NCBI RefSeq assembly: GCF_036885605.1
Contig: NZ_CP142523.1
Location: forward strand, 1,178,001 to 1,242,000
Source: Janthinobacterium sp. TB1-E2
Lineage (GTDB): Bacteria > Pseudomonadota > Gammaproteobacteria > Burkholderiales > Burkholderiaceae_D
DNA length: 64,000 bases
Direction of reading: 5' to 3'
Shown: in pieces, positions 11,295-20,085 of the stretch
Numbering within the stretch: the first letter of the stretch is position 1
Layout: every line of letters begins with the position of its first letter
The notes under the pieces: generated by a model
Seen by the model: the letters and a program-made list of their open reading frames with translations, nothing else
What the model was told of the DNA's origin: nothing
The model's database searches: none
Program-made: the position numbers and the translations under genes

Positions 11295-12086
11295 ATGAAC
11301 AGTAATAACAACGACCTGCTGACCATTGCAGGAAAACAGTATCAATCGCGCTTGCTGGTCGGTAGCGGCAAGTACAAGGATTTACCGCAGACGCGCGAAG
11401 CGACGGATGCGGCCGAGGCGCAGATCATCACGGTGGCGATCCGGCGCGTGAATATCGGGCAGGACCCGAACGCGCCCAGTCTGCTCGACTTCGTGCCGCC
11501 CGACCAGTACACGATTTTGCCGAACACGGCCGGCTGCTACAACGCCAAGGACGCTGTCTACACCCTGCAACTGGCGCGCGAGCTTCTGGGCGGACGCAAT
11601 CTGGTGAAACTCGAAGTGCTCGGTGACGAGAAGACCCTGTTCCCGCACATGCCGGAAACCTTGATCGCGGCCGAGGCGCTGGTCAAGGATGGCTTTGACG
11701 TGATGGTCTACTGCAGCGACGACCCGATCCAGGCGAAGATTCTGGAAGATATCGGCTGCGTGGCCGTCATGCCGCTCGCGTCCCTGATCGGCTCGGGCAT
11801 GGGCATTTTGAATCCGTGGAATTTGTCGCTGATCATCGACCAGGCGAAAGTGCCCGTGCTCGTCGATGCCGGCGTGGGTACGGCGTCGGATGCGGCCATT
11901 GCCATGGAACTCGGCTGCGATGGCGTGCTGATGAATACGGCCATTGCCGGAGCGCGCGACCCCGTGCGCATGGCGCACGCGATGAAGCTGGCCGTGCGGG
12001 CCGGACGCGAAGCGTTTCTGGCGGGACGCATGCCCCGTAAATTTGCCGCGTCGCCATCGTCGCCGATGGCGGGCCGCCTGGCGTGA
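11295..12086 (+). CDS. thiG: Thiazole synthase ThiG
   Basis: ThiG (263 aa) condenses 1-deoxy-D-xylulose 5-phosphate, dehydroglycine and the sulfur on ThiS into the thiazole phosphate. Lys105 in [10 protein letters not shown] is the expected Schiff-base lysine, and the TIM-barrel phosphate site GVGTASDAA and the [10 protein letters not shown] segment are present. Translation starts at 11295 behind AAGGAAAAAG. Its stop overlaps the thiD start by 4 bp (GTGA), indicating translational coupling. The DXP substrate is also made by dxs in this window (33.1-35.0 kb). Confidence 0.97.
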   Translation: MNSNNNDLLTIAGKQYQSRLLVGSGKYKDLPQTREATDAAEAQIITVAIRRVNIGQDPNAPSLLDFVPPDQYTILPNTAGCYNAKDAVYTLQLARELLGGRNLVKLEVLGDEKTLFPHMPETLIAAEALVKDGFDVMVYCSDDPIQAKILEDIGCVAVMPLASLIGSGMGILNPWNLSLIIDQAKVPVLVDAGVGTASDAAIAMELGCDGVLMNTAIAGARDPVRMAHAMKLAVRAGREAFLAGRMPRKFAASPSSPMAGRLA

Positions 12087-12850
12087 CGATGCCGATGCGC
12101 CACACTGTGCTCGTGTTTTCCGGTCTTGATCCGTCGGGCGGCGCCGGCATCGCCGCCGATATCGTGGCCATTGCGGCGCAGGGCGCGCATGCCTTGCCCG
12201 TCATCACGGCCTTGACGGTGCAGGACAACGACAGGGTCTTTGGCGTCGAGCCGGTGGCGCCGGAATTGCTGCGCCGCCAGGCGCAGGCGCTGATCGACAA
12301 GATCAGCATCGATGCCGTGAAGATCGGCATTCCCGGCAGCGCCGCGAATGCGGCCGTCATCGCGCAACTGATCGCGCAATTGCGGCTGATTCGCCCAAGC
12401 TTGCCTGTCGTGCTCGACCCCGTGCTGGCCAGCGGCCATGGCGACGTGCTCAGCCGGGGCGATGCCGTGCTGGCGCTGGTGCCCTTGCTGCCGGTGACGA
12501 CCGTCATCGTACCGAACGGGCCGGAAGCGCTGGCCCTCGGTGGCGCAGACAATTTACTTGCGCAAGGCTGCCGGAACGTGCTGGTGACGGGCGGCCATGG
12601 CGAAGGCGAGGTGATCGTCAACCGCTGGTTTGACGCCGATGGCAGGGAGCACGCGTGGCGCTGGCCGCGCTTGCCCGGCGAATTTCACGGCAGCGGCTGC
12701 ACTTTGGCGTCCGCCATCGCGGCTCACCTGGCGCAAGGTATGCCGATGCAAGAGGCGCTCGATGGCGCGCAACGCTATTGCCATGCGGCCCTGGCTGGCG
12801 CGTATGCGATTGCGCCAGGCCAGCTGATGCCGCAACGATTCATTCAATAA
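12083..12850 (+). CDS. thiD: Hydroxymethylpyrimidine/phosphomethylpyrimidine kinase ThiD
   Basis: ThiD (255 aa) phosphorylates HMP and HMP-phosphate to the pyrophosphate used by thiamine-phosphate synthase. It has the ribokinase-fold marks [13 protein letters not shown] near the N-terminus, [14 protein letters not shown], and the C-terminal anion-hole region [15 protein letters not shown]. The frame opens with GTG at 12083, overlapping the thiG stop, while ATG codons at 12089 and 12095 are alternatives; the overlap favours the GTG. It is followed by thiE 10 bp later. Confidence 0.95.
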   Translation: MTMPMRHTVLVFSGLDPSGGAGIAADIVAIAAQGAHALPVITALTVQDNDRVFGVEPVAPELLRRQAQALIDKISIDAVKIGIPGSAANAAVIAQLIAQLRLIRPSLPVVLDPVLASGHGDVLSRGDAVLALVPLLPVTTVIVPNGPEALALGGADNLLAQGCRNVLVTGGHGEGEVIVNRWFDADGREHAWRWPRLPGEFHGSGCTLASAIAAHLAQGMPMQEALDGAQRYCHAALAGAYAIAPGQLMPQRFIQ

Positions 12851-12860
12851 GGAAAATATC

Positions 12861-13472
12861 ATGCGTGGACTGTATCTGGTCACCCCGAACTGGGACGACA
12901 CCGACCGCCTGCTCGACGTGAGCGAGCAAGCCTTGCAGGAAGGCGTGGCCTTGCTGCAATACCGCCACAAGAGCGCGGAAGCGGATCAGCGGCGGGAGCA
13001 GGCGGGCGCCTTGCTGGACCTGGCCCGCAAGTATGGCGTGCCTTTCATCATCAACGACTTCATCGAGCTGTGCGAAGAGCTCGACGCGGACGGCGTGCAC
13101 GTGGGCGGCACGGATGCGTCCGTGGCACAGGTGCGCACGCGCCTGGGCAAGGACAAGATCGTCGGCGCTTCCTGCTATGGCGACATGGCATTGGCACGAA
13201 CGGCGGAGGCGGGCGGCGCCAGCTATGTGGCCTTCGGCGGCTTTTATCCATCGCTGGTGAAAAAGTATCCGGTCACGACACCGCTCGACATCGTGCTGCA
13301 GGCGAAACGCGAGATCGCCTTGCCTTGCGTGGTGATCGGCGGCATGACGCCGGAGAACGCCGCGCCGCTGGCCGCGCGCGGTGCCGACATGGTGGCGGCC
13401 ATCACTAGCGTCTATCAGGCGGAAGATGTGGATATTGCAGTGCAGCAATTCAATCATTTGTTTGTGGAATGA
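12861..13472 (+). CDS. thiE: Thiamine-phosphate synthase ThiE
   Basis: ThiE (203 aa) joins HMP-pyrophosphate to thiazole phosphate to give thiamine phosphate. The expected barrel motifs are readable: LLQYRHK, PFIINDFIELC, DGVHVGGTDASVAQVR, IVGASCYGD, YVAFGGFYPS and VVIGGMTPENA. It starts at ATG 12861 behind AAGGAAAATATC. It is the last gene of the riboswitch-controlled operon. No thiO (glycine oxidase) or thiF/thiI lies in this cluster, so the glycine-derived imine must come from an enzyme encoded elsewhere. Confidence 0.97.
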   Translation: MRGLYLVTPNWDDTDRLLDVSEQALQEGVALLQYRHKSAEADQRREQAGALLDLARKYGVPFIINDFIELCEELDADGVHVGGTDASVAQVRTRLGKDKIVGASCYGDMALARTAEAGGASYVAFGGFYPSLVKKYPVTTPLDIVLQAKREIALPCVVIGGMTPENAAPLAARGADMVAAITSVYQAEDVDIAVQQFNHLFVE

Positions 13473-13511
13473 ACAGTGGCGTGCAAGGCTGGATTGGGAG
13501 AATAATCGGCA

Positions 13512-13517
13512 TATAAT
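13512..13517 (+). promoter_or_regulatory. Candidate -10 element for the REC-ANTAR gene
   Basis: TATAAT lies 34 bp upstream of the start codon in the 78-bp gap after thiE, so this regulator can be transcribed independently of the thiamine operon. No strong -35 was seen. Confidence 0.4.
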
Positions 13518-13550
13518 AAGAGCATCATTCATTACCGAGGTCCCCCACCC

Positions 13551-14183
13551 ATGAGTCAGCCAGCCGCCGCGAAACGCCTTATCCTGATCGTTGACGATGA
13601 CCAGCTCCTGTTGGAATTCCTCGGCGAAGTCCTGCGCCATGCCGGCTACGAAACAGCCCTGGCCCATTCGGCCGAAGTGGCGCTGCAGCTGATCGCCCAG
13701 CGCGAGCCGGACCTGGCCTTGCTCGACATCCACATGCCGGGCATGTCCGGCCTGGAACTGGCCAAGCGCCTGCATGGCGAGACGGCCGTGCCGTTCATGT
13801 TCCTGTCCGGCAGCGGCGACAGCGAGTCGGGCAAGCAGGCGGCGGCCTACGGCGCCGTCGGCTATGTGGTGAAACCCGTCGACGAAGGCCGCTTGATGCC
13901 CGCGTTCGAAGCGGGCCTGGCGCGCGCGGACGAAATCCGCCAGCTGCGCCGCACCGAGCTGAACCTGAACGCGGCGCTGGCCGCCGGCCGCGAAACGAGT
14001 TTGGCCGTGGGTTTGCTGATGGGCAAGTTCCAGACGGACCGCAACACGGCCTTCGAAGTGCTGCGCGACCATGCCCGTTCCAGCCGCCGCAAGATCAATG
14101 AAATCGCCAGCCAGCTGCTGCTGGCCGAGGAAACCCTGAACGGCTTGCACGGCGCGTTTTTGAACCGCGCGAAAACCAAGTAA
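13551..14183 (+). CDS. Response regulator with RNA-binding ANTAR output domain
   Basis: This 210-aa protein has an N-terminal receiver domain (about residues 9-120; DDDQ acidic pocket, Asp59 in LLDIHMPGMSG, SGSGD and KPVDEG). A coiled coil leads to an ANTAR domain (about 133-195), with AVGLLMGKF...AFEVLRDHAR being the characteristic helical core. ANTAR proteins bind paired hexaloop hairpins in nascent mRNA leaders and prevent termination, often at nitrogen or amide genes. No partner kinase gene is adjacent and I found no two-hairpin ANTAR target in the window. Its position after thiE is probably incidental. Confidence 0.92.
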   Translation: MSQPAAAKRLILIVDDDQLLLEFLGEVLRHAGYETALAHSAEVALQLIAQREPDLALLDIHMPGMSGLELAKRLHGETAVPFMFLSGSGDSESGKQAAAYGAVGYVVKPVDEGRLMPAFEAGLARADEIRQLRRTELNLNAALAAGRETSLAVGLLMGKFQTDRNTAFEVLRDHARSSRRKINEIASQLLLAEETLNGLHGAFLNRAKTK

Positions 14184-14276
14184 GCATTTTTCTGGCGCCT
14201 GCTTTGCTATGATGTGGCGATACGGCGCGCTGGCGCGCCCGGTTCAACCATACACAGCACACACCACAGGACACAC

Positions 14277-15383
14277 ATGAAAACCAAAGCAGCGATTGCA
14301 TGGAAGGCGGGCGCGCCTTTGACCATCGAAGAAGTCGACCTGGCCGGCCCGCGCGAGGGCGAGGTACTCGTCGAGATCAAGGCCACCGGTATTTGCCATA
14401 CCGATTACTACACCTTGTCGGGCGCCGATCCGGAAGGCATCTTCCCGTCCATCCTGGGACATGAAGGCGCCGGCATCGTCGTCGACGTGGGTCCGGGCGT
14501 GAAAAGCCTGAAAAAGGATGACCACGTCATTCCTCTGTACACGCCGGAATGCCGCCAGTGCAAATTCTGCCTGTCGCAAAAAACCAACTTGTGCCAGTCG
14601 ATCCGCTCGACCCAGGGCCGCGGCCTCATGCCCGACGCGACGTCGCGCTTTTCCATCGACGGTAAACCCATTTTCCATTACATGGGCACGTCCACGTTCT
14701 CGAATTACATCGTCGTGCCGGAAATCGCCCTGGCGAAGATCCGCGAAGATGCGCCGTTCGACAAGGTCTGCTACATCGGTTGCGGCGTGACCACCGGCGT
14801 GGGCGCCGTGCTGTTTACGGCCAAGGTCGAGGCGGGCGCGAATGTCGTCGTGTTCGGCCTGGGCGGCATCGGCTTGAACGTGATCCAGGCGGCCAAGATG
14901 GTCGGCGCCGACAAGATCATCGGCGTGGACATCAACCCGGCCCGTCAGGCCATCGCGCGCAAGTTCGGTATGACGCATTTCGTCAACGCCAACGAGGTGG
15001 AAAACGTCGTCGACACCATCGTGCAGCTGACGGACGGCGGCGCCGACTATTCGTTTGAGTGCATCGGCAACACCACCACCATGCGCCAGTCGCTCGAGTG
15101 CTGCCACAAGGGCTGGGGCCAGTCCATCATCATCGGCGTGGCCGCAGCCGGCCAAGAAATTTCCACCCGTCCATTCCAGCTGGTGACGGGGCGCGTGTGG
15201 AAAGGTTCGGCCTTCGGCGGCGCACGGGGACGCACGGACGTGCCGAAGATCGTCGACTGGTATATGGAAGGCAAGCTCAATATCGACGATTTGATCACGC
15301 ATCGCCTGAAGCTCGACGACATCAACCAGGGCTTCGACCTGATGAAGAGCGGTGAATCGATCCGCTCCGTCGTGCTGTACTAA
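14277..15383 (+). CDS. frmA: S-(hydroxymethyl)glutathione dehydrogenase / class III alcohol dehydrogenase
   Basis: This 368-aa zinc dehydrogenase oxidises the spontaneous adduct of formaldehyde and glutathione with NAD, and can also reduce S-nitrosoglutathione. Catalytic zinc ligands Cys40 (GICHTD) and His62 (GHEG) and structural zinc cysteines 92, 95, 98 and 106 are present, as is the Rossmann motif VFGLGGIGLNV. The start at 14277 fits the family N-terminus (MKTKAAIAW); 21 upstream codons are rejected. The usual partner S-formylglutathione hydrolase gene does not follow. Two hairpin-plus-T structures end the transcript. Confidence 0.96.
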   Translation: MKTKAAIAWKAGAPLTIEEVDLAGPREGEVLVEIKATGICHTDYYTLSGADPEGIFPSILGHEGAGIVVDVGPGVKSLKKDDHVIPLYTPECRQCKFCLSQKTNLCQSIRSTQGRGLMPDATSRFSIDGKPIFHYMGTSTFSNYIVVPEIALAKIREDAPFDKVCYIGCGVTTGVGAVLFTAKVEAGANVVVFGLGGIGLNVIQAAKMVGADKIIGVDINPARQAIARKFGMTHFVNANEVENVVDTIVQLTDGGADYSFECIGNTTTMRQSLECCHKGWGQSIIIGVAAAGQEISTRPFQLVTGRVWKGSAFGGARGRTDVPKIVDWYMEGKLNIDDLITHRLKLDDINQGFDLMKSGESIRSVVLY

Positions 15384-15389
15384 TACATT

Positions 15390-15438
15390 ACGCCGTACCA
15401 CGGCGTTTTTGCGGAGGCTGCGGCCTCCGTTTTTTTTT
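15390..15438 (+). terminator. Tandem Rho-independent terminators after frmA
   Basis: The first hairpin is ACGCCG-TACCA-CGGCGT followed by T4. The second is CGGAGGC-TGCG-GCCTCCG (15412-15429) followed by nine Ts, which is a textbook intrinsic terminator. Confidence 0.88.
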
Positions 15439-15568
15439 GCCCGGCGTTCCATCCATCGTCCGTGTCTGCCATCCAGACCGGTCTTTTTGCAGCCTGTCGC
15501 ACCGCGCTGGAGCCGTGCTCCATCCGCCGCTAAAGTCAATGCTCCACTACTTTTGCGACGAGGCAGCC

Positions 15569-16423
15569 ATGTCCACTTCCTACCGTTTGATCCTCAGCCT
15601 GGCCGGTATCCTGCTTGGCGGCAGTGCGCTGGCCGTGCAGCCGCCGCAGCCGCCCGCGCCACCGGCCCCGCCTGCCGCGCCCAGCGTGCAGGTCAGCCGT
15701 TCGATCGACAAGGGCGAAAGCTATGCGCTCGTTGATAGCGCCACGGATAGCGAGGGCGTCATCGTCGTCGACAGCGATATTCACTCGCAGCAGGTGGAAA
15801 AGCTCAAGCGCTCGATCAAGGGGCCGTTCCTGTGGTTCCGCGACCAGGGGCAGGCCTATGTGCTGCAGGATGCGGCCTTGCTGGGCAAGGTGCGCACGGC
15901 CTGGCAGCCTTCGAAACAGCTCGGCAAGGAGATGAGCGCGCTCGGCGATCAAATGGGCGCGCATGGCAAGGCCATGGGTGAAATGGGCCGCAAGATGGGC
16001 GCCCGCAGCCTGGAAAAAGGCAGTGCGCGCGAGTCGGAACAGCTGCGCGCGCTGGGCCGCCAGCAGCAGGAGCTGGGCCGCAAGCTCGGTGACGCCTCGC
16101 GCCGCCAGGCGCTGGCGACGAGCGACACGGCGCGCCGCGCGGCCGAGCGCGACGTGGAACGCCTGCAGCAGCAGATGGAAGATGCGCAGGAAGAGATGGA
16201 AGAGATCAACGACCGCATCGCCGACGTGCACGAGCGCGAGGCCGAGAAAGCGGAGCAGATGTCGCGCCAGATGGAGCAGCGCAGCAAGCCGATGGAAGCG
16301 CTGGGCAAGCAAATGGGCGACCTGGGCCGCCAGCAGGAAAAAGTCGTCAAGATCGCCGACAAGACCACGCGCCAGGTGATCGCCCAGGCGCTCAGCGAAG
16401 GCAAGGCGAAGCTGGTGCGCTAG
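15569..16423 (+). CDS. Secreted coiled-coil protein of unknown function
   Basis: This 284-aa protein starts at ATG 15569 (MSTSYRLIL). A signal peptide ends near AVQ (about residue 22) and is followed by a Pro/Ala-rich linker (PPQPPAPPAPPAAP). A small globular part (about 40-110, with YALVDSATDSEGVIVVDS) precedes a long highly charged helical region (about 110-280) of Met/Gln/Glu/Arg-rich repeats such as LGKEMSALGDQMG and MEDAQEEMEEINDRI, predicted to form an extended coiled coil. It is probably periplasmic. No enzyme motif was recognised. It ends 4 bp inside the convergent small gene downstream. Confidence 0.82.
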   Translation: MSTSYRLILSLAGILLGGSALAVQPPQPPAPPAPPAAPSVQVSRSIDKGESYALVDSATDSEGVIVVDSDIHSQQVEKLKRSIKGPFLWFRDQGQAYVLQDAALLGKVRTAWQPSKQLGKEMSALGDQMGAHGKAMGEMGRKMGARSLEKGSARESEQLRALGRQQQELGRKLGDASRRQALATSDTARRAAERDVERLQQQMEDAQEEMEEINDRIADVHEREAEKAEQMSRQMEQRSKPMEALGKQMGDLGRQQEKVVKIADKTTRQVIAQALSEGKAKLVR

Positions 16424-16695
16424 CCTCTATGCCAGGTGGCGGCCACGGCGCGGTATTGCGCCGGCAACTGCTCTCTGGCCTCATTCTCGCTGGCATACAC
16501 GTCATCCTGCACCGTTTCCCACTGCGCATCGCAGCTGAAACGGTAGACGCGCGCTTCGTCTGCGTAGCGGCACACGGCCAGGCCGTGGATGGCGGTGGGG
16601 GCGCCACCATGCTCGTTGGTGACATGGCCGAAGGGCTGGTCGGACCAGGCCCAGGCCAGTACGCGGGCGCCGTCGAGGTGGGTGGGTGGTGTCAT
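16420..16695 (-). CDS. Conserved-looking small protein of unknown function
   Basis: This is a 91-aa frame read from ATG 16695 (MTPPTHLDG); the longer frame to 16869 would overlap the helicase start. The protein has compact globular character with several Trp/Tyr and two Cys (VLAWAWSDQPFGHVTNEHGG, CRYADEARVYRFSCDAQWE), and a DDVYASENEAREQLP stretch near the end. I cannot name a family. Its base and codon use match its neighbours and it fills the gap exactly, overlapping the convergent gene by 4 bp. No clear ribosome site is visible. Confidence 0.6.
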   Translation of the reverse strand: MTPPTHLDGARVLAWAWSDQPFGHVTNEHGGAPTAIHGLAVCRYADEARVYRFSCDAQWETVQDDVYASENEAREQLPAQYRAVAATWHRG

Positions 16696-16791
16696 GGTAT
16701 ACAGGCTGCGGTGTCGAGATGGCGATTGTAGCGCGCGTGGGTAAAATGCCGCGACCGCTGGACAAATGCACAGTATTTTTAGCCATGCCGG

Positions 16792-16803
16792 TATAATCAT
16801 GGG
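16792..16803 (+). promoter_or_regulatory. -10 element immediately before the uvrD start
   Basis: A consensus TATAAT at 16792-16797 leaves only six bases before the ATG at 16804, so transcription would begin at or next to the start codon and give a leaderless mRNA. No Shine-Dalgarno sequence lies in the gap. The -35 is weak. Confidence 0.45.
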
Positions 16804-19107
16804 ATGCAAAATCTTCTTCACAACCTCAATCCCGAACAATTGGCTGCCGTCACCTTGCCGGCGCAGCATGCGCTGATCCTGGCAGGCGCCGGTTCAGGCA
16901 AGACCCGCGTGCTGACCACCCGCATCGCGTGGCTGATCCAGACCCAGCAGGTATCGCCGCCCGGCATCCTGGCCGTGACGTTTACCAATAAAGCCGCCAA
17001 GGAAATGCTCACGCGCCTGTCGGCCATGCTGCCGATCAACACGCGCGGCATGTGGATCGGCACCTTCCACGGTCTGTGCAACCGCTTGCTGCGCACGCAC
17101 TACCGCGACGCGGCCTTGCCGCAAACGTTCCAGATCCTCGACTCGCAGGATCAATTGTCGGTGATCAAGCGCTTGTTGAAGGCAAACAACATCGATGATG
17201 AAAAATTCCCGCCGAAGACGGTGATGTATTTCATCAACAACGCCAAGGACCAGGGCTTGCGCGCCACGGACGTGGAAGCGTATGACGCGCACGAGCGCAA
17301 GATGGTCGAGCTGTACCAGTTGTACGACGACCAGTGCCAGCGCGAAGGCGTCGTCGATTTTGCGGAATTGCTGCTGCGCACGTACGAATTGCTGAGCCGC
17401 AATCAACCGCTGCGTGAACATTACCAGGCCCGTTTCCGCCATATTCTGGTGGACGAGTTCCAGGATACGAACAACTTGCAATACAACTGGCTCAAATTGC
17501 TGGCCGGCCACGGCAGCCGCGATGGCGGCGCCCTGTTTGCCGTCGGCGACGATGACCAGAGCATCTACGCGTTCCGCGGCGCCAACGTGGGCAATATGAG
17601 CGCCTTCGAGCACGAGTTCCAGGTCAAGAACTTGATCAAGCTCGAGCAGAATTACCGCTCGCACGGCCACATCCTCGACAGCGCCAACGTGCTGATCGCG
17701 AACAACAGCAAGCGCCTGGGCAAGAATCTGCGCACGGACGCGGGCCATGGCGAGCAGGTGCGCGTGTATGAAGCCAGTTCCGACTTGCAGGAAGCGCAGT
17801 GGATCATCGAGGAGGCGAAAAGCCTGATCGCCGATGGCGCTTCGCGCAGCGAAATCGCGATCTTGTACCGCTCGAACGCGCAGTCGCGCGTGATCGAACA
17901 CGCGCTGTTTTCGGCCGCGATTCCGTATCACGTGTATGGCGGTCAGCGCTACTTCCAGCGCGCCGAGGTCAAGCACGCGATTGCCTATTTGCAGTTGATG
18001 GACAATCCGCACAACGATTCGGCCTTCTTGCGCGTGGTCAATTTCCCTACGCGCGGCATCGGCATGCGCTCGATCGAGCAATTGCAGGCCGCCTCGGAAC
18101 AGTACGGTATTTCGCTGTACGCCTCCGTGCCGTATGTGGCGGGCAAGGCGGGCAGCGTGCTGGCCGGCTTCGTCAAGCTGATCGAAGGCGTGCGTTTCGA
18201 AACGCAGCAGTTATCTCTGCCGGAAATGGTCAGAGTGGTGCTGGAAGCGAGTACTTTGCTCCAGCATTACCAGAACGAAAAAGAAGGCGCCGACCGCATC
18301 GAGAATCTGGAGCAGATGGTCAGCGCGGCCAGCCAGTTCATTTCCGAAGAGGGTTTCGGCCAGGGCGCACCGGCCCACCTGGGCCCTGCCGCCCAGGCGC
18401 AGTCGGGCGCGCCCGTCGTGAACCAGGATGGCATCGAAATTTTAGATGCGGACGCGCCGCTGCCGGCCGTGATGTCGCCGCTGTCCGCCTTCCTGTCGCA
18501 CGCGTCGCTGGAAGCGGGCGATAACCAGGCCCAGGCGGGCCAGGATGCGCTGCAGATGATGACGGTGCACTCGGCCAAGGGCCTGGAATTCGACAACGTG
18601 TTCATCACGGGCCTGGAAGAGGGCCTGTTCCCGCACGAAAGCAGCTCGAAAGAAGACAATGGCGTGGAAGAGGAACGCCGGCTGATGTACGTGGCCATCA
18701 CGCGCGCGCGCAAGCGGCTGTACATGAGCTTTTCGCAGACGCGCATGCTGCACGGCCAGACGCGCTACAACATGAAATCGCGCTTCTTCGACGAATTGCC
18801 GGAAGAATCGCTGAAATGGCTGTCGCCGAAGGTGCAAGCCAACTGGTTCGGCAACCGCAAGTCGGCCTGGGACGAGGCGCCGCGTGTGGTCAGCCTCGGT
18901 TCGGACAATGCGATTGCGCAAAAGATCGCGCAAAAAGCCACAGGCGGCGGCTGGCGCATCGGTGAATCGGTGGCGCACGCCAAGTTCGGCGAAGGCGTTA
19001 TCGTCAATATCGAAGGTGGCGGCGGCAATGCGCGCGCGCAAATCAATTTCGGACAGCACGGCATGAAGGTGCTGGATTTGGGGATTGCCAAATTGGAACG
19101 GCTGTGA
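16804..19107 (+). CDS. uvrD: ATP-dependent DNA helicase UvrD/PcrA type
   Basis: This 767-aa superfamily 1A helicase acts in nucleotide-excision and mismatch repair by unwinding DNA 3' to 5'. Walker A AGAGSGKT is at residues 27-34, motif Ia is AVTFTNKAAKEM, Walker B is VDEFQDTN near residue 215, motif III is VGDDDQSIYAFRGA, motif IV is LEQNYRS, and motifs V/VI are MTVHSAKGLEFDNVF and EEERRLMYVAITRA. The C-terminal tail (GESVAHAKFGEGVIV) is the Tudor-like domain that binds RNA polymerase in PcrA/UvrD. Length is slightly longer than E. coli UvrD. Rep is excluded by the tail. Confidence 0.95.
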   Translation: MQNLLHNLNPEQLAAVTLPAQHALILAGAGSGKTRVLTTRIAWLIQTQQVSPPGILAVTFTNKAAKEMLTRLSAMLPINTRGMWIGTFHGLCNRLLRTHYRDAALPQTFQILDSQDQLSVIKRLLKANNIDDEKFPPKTVMYFINNAKDQGLRATDVEAYDAHERKMVELYQLYDDQCQREGVVDFAELLLRTYELLSRNQPLREHYQARFRHILVDEFQDTNNLQYNWLKLLAGHGSRDGGALFAVGDDDQSIYAFRGANVGNMSAFEHEFQVKNLIKLEQNYRSHGHILDSANVLIANNSKRLGKNLRTDAGHGEQVRVYEASSDLQEAQWIIEEAKSLIADGASRSEIAILYRSNAQSRVIEHALFSAAIPYHVYGGQRYFQRAEVKHAIAYLQLMDNPHNDSAFLRVVNFPTRGIGMRSIEQLQAASEQYGISLYASVPYVAGKAGSVLAGFVKLIEGVRFETQQLSLPEMVRVVLEASTLLQHYQNEKEGADRIENLEQMVSAASQFISEEGFGQGAPAHLGPAAQAQSGAPVVNQDGIEILDADAPLPAVMSPLSAFLSHASLEAGDNQAQAGQDALQMMTVHSAKGLEFDNVFITGLEEGLFPHESSSKEDNGVEEERRLMYVAITRARKRLYMSFSQTRMLHGQTRYNMKSRFFDELPEESLKWLSPKVQANWFGNRKSAWDEAPRVVSLGSDNAIAQKIAQKATGGGWRIGESVAHAKFGEGVIVNIEGGGGNARAQINFGQHGMKVLDLGIAKLERL

Positions 19108-19142
19108 AGGTCATCCGTCACCAACGCGGGCGCTAACAATGT

Positions 19143-19185
19143 TGTCGGATTACGCGTGGCCTTCGGCCCCGCTAATCCGACCTAC
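19143..19185 (-). repeat. REP-like palindromic element, copy 1
   Basis: Read on the minus strand it is GTAGGTCGGATTAGC, a variable GC-rich loop, then GCGTAATCCGACA. It is a hairpin-forming extragenic palindrome of the same family as copy 2, in opposite orientation, forming a BIME-like pair in the gap after uvrD. Confidence 0.75.
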
Positions 19186-19209
19186 CAGGAACATACTCTG
19201 GCCGGTCGC

Positions 19210-19240
19210 GTAGGTCGGATTAGCGAAGCGTAATCCGACA
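19210..19240 (+). repeat. REP-like palindromic element, copy 2
   Basis: GTAGGTCGGATTAGCGAAG then CGTAATCCGACA. The arms pair to form a hairpin. It is inverted relative to copy 1, 24 bp away. Confidence 0.8.
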
Positions 19241-19258
19241 CCATTGTTGGCCTCGCAG

Positions 19259-19285
19259 CGTCGGATTACGCGGCCGACCGGTGTC
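19259..19285 (-). repeat. Partial REP-like element, copy 3
   Basis: GTCGGATTACGCGGCCGACC keeps one conserved arm (GTCGGATTACGC) and a shortened partner, so it is probably a decayed copy. It sits just before the convergent BPSS1780-like gene end. Confidence 0.55.
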
Positions 19286-19291
19286 TGGCGA

Positions 19292-20083
19292 TCACTCGCC
19301 GGTCTTGTCCAACGACACCGGCTTGCTCTCATCGACGGGCAGGCCGAAGATCTGGCGGTAGGCGGCGTAGAACGAGCAATGCATGATGATAGTCAAGATC
19401 ATCGACAGCGGCATCATCAGTTGCATCATCAGCTGCGTGCGGCCAAAGATGACGGCCAGCAACTGGCTGGTGACGATGCTGATGGCGAACCAGGTGGCGG
19501 CGAAGACGATGAAGGCCGACAGCGAACGCCAGACGGCGAAAAAGCTGAAGAACAGCGCCTTGCCCAGGCTGATGCGTTGCCAGTAGATCAGCGGTGCGGC
19601 AAAGCAGAAGGCCATGGCGGCAGGCACGTACATCGCGATGGCCAGCAGGATGCCGAGGCCCAGGCGCGATTCGGGGATGGCGGCGCGTGCCGCTTCTTCC
19701 GTCAGTTGTCCGGTGACCAGTTTCCACAGCAAACCATCGTCCACGAGGGTCGAGGCGCCGATGGCGACGATGGCCATCAGGATGTACAGCACGCCCAGGC
19801 CGAACAGGGAAGGAAAAGCGGGCTTGCGGAAGCCCGAGATCAAGAGGCTCGGCAGGACGCGCTTGCCCTGGTCGATATTCAGGCAGCCTTGCACGAAGGC
19901 GACGGAAAACACGGGCACGAGGATGACGGGCAGCAATTGGCCGAGCACGGGCACGATGCTGACGGCCAGCATGCAGAACATATAGCCGAGAAACAACATC
20001 GACATGCCGCCAGGTTGCTTGCGAAACAGGCCGAAGCCTTGTTTCACCCATTGCCAACCTGTACTTGCAGGTAATTTTTCCAT
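19292..20083 (-). CDS. BPSS1780-like multi-pass membrane protein
   Basis: This 263-aa protein starts at ATG 20083 (MEKLPASTGWQWVKQGFGLFRKQPGG). That opening, followed by about six hydrophobic helices, matches my memory of the Burkholderiales membrane family labelled BPSS1780. Polar loops contain GKRVLPSLLISGFRKPAF. It has no transport signature I recognise and its function is unknown. It begins 2 bp after the thrB stop, so it is translated from the thrB transcript. A longer frame to 20248 overlaps thrB and is rejected. Confidence 0.85.
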   Translation of the reverse strand: MEKLPASTGWQWVKQGFGLFRKQPGGMSMLFLGYMFCMLAVSIVPVLGQLLPVILVPVFSVAFVQGCLNIDQGKRVLPSLLISGFRKPAFPSLFGLGVLYILMAIVAIGASTLVDDGLLWKLVTGQLTEEAARAAIPESRLGLGILLAIAMYVPAAMAFCFAAPLIYWQRISLGKALFFSFFAVWRSLSAFIVFAATWFAISIVTSQLLAVIFGRTQLMMQLMMPLSMILTIIMHCSFYAAYRQIFGLPVDESKPVSLDKTGE

Positions 20084-20085
20084 TT

